This document shows, one piece after another, positions 61,701 to 64,000 of a DNA stretch of 64,000 bases. This DNA comes from Monarcha castaneiventris obscurior. Lineage: Eukaryota; Chordata; Aves; Passeriformes; Monarchidae. The position numbers and the translations under genes are program-made. The stretch spans positions 3,285,501-3,349,500 of the forward strand of contig JAMPIT010000481.1 in NCBI GenBank assembly GCA_026261815.1, in the 5' to 3' direction. Each line of letters begins with the position of its first letter. Within the stretch, counting starts at the first letter, position 1. The notes beneath the pieces are model-generated. The model saw nothing but the letters and a program-made list of their open reading frames with translations, made no database searches and was not told the DNA's origin.

Positions 61701-64000
61701 AAAATCCAAAACTGGATTATAAAACCCTTTCTTGTTCTTTGTAGGTTTCTGTAACAAATGAAACTCTCTTTGCTATTTCTAAATATCTAATTATATTCAT
61801 ATTTATGTGGGTTAGTCCCCAAGACCACAAGCTAAGCAGATTGGAAAGAAAGTTGCAGAGCTCACATCTCCAATTCTTGTCTGAATTTTGAAATGGTGAT
61901 GCTTTTATAGCATGAAGACAGACACTTTATAAATAATATCTCAACTAATTCAAATAACTTGTTTGAGAACTACTTGAAGTCACTAGAGATTTTCTCCTTT
62001 TAGGCTAACTGGTCTGGGCTGGGGCATTTTCCAGAATTATTTCAGAGCATTATTCAGACCATTGGTTCCTGCTGTGCTGTGGCTGTTCTGTTTTTCAATT
62101 TGCCCCATGGAAATTTAGAGGAAAGGAAAAGAGCAGTGTACTTCTGTTGTTCCATTTTCCTGGTCATCGTGAGCCCTTAGATCCAATTCTCACCAAAAGC
62201 AATATATAATTTTGATTAGATTTTTGGGGTTAATACATTTCTATTTCTGTCATGTGTCACTTCACCATGTATCGAATACAGGCAATATCTAGATTAGGTC
62301 ACTTAAACATTATTACCTCAGCTTGATCATAGCTGTTTCTTCATATTAAATGCTTAAACCCTTCAGCTCAGACTTTTGTTAGATTAGGAATTCTCACAGT
62401 TGGACCTTCCTGTCCCACGAAACAGGTGCTTGCAGAAAAGGATGAGCTCAGTAACCTCATGTCTGGGATGTTCCACTCTGTGTGAATCTTTGTGCAATGT
62501 GGAGCAAGATTACTGCTTTTCATCCAGCATTAACCTTCTATTTTTACTTATGTAGATTGCATTTTTGCCTTTTATGAATGTATAAAATACATTTTAAAGG
62601 CATGGAGATTTTTCATAATCTCGTAACTTTTATTTCTTGAAAGATTTTACTGTTTTGCAGCCTGGAAATAAACTAAATAAAACTATCAGAAAGTAACAAT
62701 TCTGCCATAAAACCCTTGCTGAACTATAGTTTCATGTTAAAGATATGCAAGCAATACAGATGTTAACATTAAAATACACTTCAGGATGATTACCACCATG
62801 GCCATATAATGGTTAGGCTCTGACAGGTTTAACTTTACTAAACTCCAGCTTTATGTTGATAATACAGACTCCCTTTTCTCTCTTTGATTTTACTGCAGTA
62901 CCTACCACTCATGTTTGGTTTATAGCAGAGCTGGAGATGTCTTGCTCCTGCCCCAGTGCCTCTCCACCTCATCACTCTCTCATCAGCTGCCCTGGCTAAT
63001 GTGTGTCATGAGTTTAGGGAAGGAATCCAGCTCAGGCATATGGAAGTTTTCAGGGCCTGATGGGGCAGCGTGCAGCTCAGCTGAGATCTGAGGGGTTCAC
63101 ATGCAGCTCTGAATGTCTGACTCTGCTGGAGCCCCATCTCTGCAGTGTGGGACCTGACCTGTCCCTCCCACCCCTTGTGGAATGGAAAACCAGCTGAGGG
63201 GTTTATTTACTGCAGCTGCCCATGAAAGCTGGTTTAAAATCAACATCCAGAGAACAAGCCGTGGGGTTCCAAAGCAGGACAGAATTGAGCAGAGAGGGGA
63301 GTATTGCTCTTGGACTGGGAAAACAACCTTTCTGTTTAGCAAAAGATTCTGAGGTTTTGAAGTGTATTTATTTTCTGATAGGAAATGACAGCAAGGCCTT
63401 TTAAAATTCCCTGAGACAGGTCGATGGATGCAGACCCCAGAGCAGAGAGCAGGCTGTGTGTTTTACCAGGGACAGGACAATGGGAGATTTAGTCCCATGT
63501 AGTGTTATTTCAGCTTTGGGATTGCAGCTTCTTCAGTTAACTCCATATCTGACACAAAGCATCGTTTTTGTTCAAGCTGTCTTATTTCCTCAAAATCTTC
63601 TAGTTCTTGTAAAAGGCTTCATGGGAAACCAGCTCTGCCTTGTATTCAGTGATCCAGAGAGGTTGATGTATATACACACCTTGTCAAACAAATATGGCAA
63701 TACAGATGGCTTGGGACATGGAGGAGACAAACAGAAATGGTGAGAAACAGAAATCCCCAAGTCCCCCAGCCCTGGATCAGGATTTGTGAAAACAGCATCT
63801 TTGGTTTATAGAACGTTTCTCCACCAGTCCTCTAAGGAACCTTGGACCTCTGAGTGAATTTATGACCTTATCTGTTTTCCCTATATTATTTCTGTGCAAC
63901 TGTTTTTTCCTCTGTAGAGGTGTGTTACTGCTTTTTGCTGGAGCTGAGTTTCCTGTTGGAACAACCTTGCTTTAGCTGTGTTCTCCTACATTCCCTTTCA
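52710..64000. other. Gene-free AT-rich interval
   Basis: No supported gene. The 140-codon (minus, 52810-53232) and 136-codon (minus, 60428-60838) open frames lack any recognisable domain, and other frames overlap them. Low-complexity tracts: T15 at 56069-56083 and an AAATAAAC-type tract at 58016-58058. A small CpG-enriched patch lies at about 60355-60545. Confidence 0.6.

Overview
The window looks like a piece of vertebrate nuclear DNA, most likely from a bird. Three things point that way: it is AT-rich and CpG-poor with little interspersed repeat, it carries a clear chicken-repeat-1 (CR1) LINE 3' end at about 52.47-52.71 kb, and its only recognisable gene is a vertebrate cilia gene with ordinary GT/AG introns. 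A songbird is plausible but not shown.

Left end (0.9-4.4 kb, minus strand): a complete four-exon gene for a 116-residue protein that I recognise as CIMIP1 (C20orf85/LLC1), a ciliary microtubule inner protein. All splice sites are canonical, all phases agree, and the CpG-rich first exon has an RFX X-box-like palindrome 63 bp upstream of the start codon. That fits a gene switched on in motile-ciliated cells.

Immediately upstream of that promoter (4.37-6.87 kb) is a G-rich minisatellite of about 49 units with a 40-bp period. It has two sequence classes: a YY1-like class next to the gene, and a GC-box plus TTATGCATAA class farther away. A 519-bp solo LTR with a 4-bp target-site duplication (GTGG) has inserted into it. 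The distal part also has a 271-bp higher-order repeat.

The remaining 57 kb (6.9-64 kb) has no gene I can support. From memory, mammalian C20orf85 sits beside a large gene-poor interval towards PMEPA1, and this stretch may be the same interval. Its notable contents are an isolated CpG island built around 29 units of a 16-18-bp minisatellite (44.0-44.7 kb), the CR1 fragment, an 18-bp perfect palindrome of two overlapping octamer sites (51.5 kb), two strong short hairpins, and several stretches that look like candidate regulatory elements. The long open frames in the minisatellites are composition artefacts, not genes.
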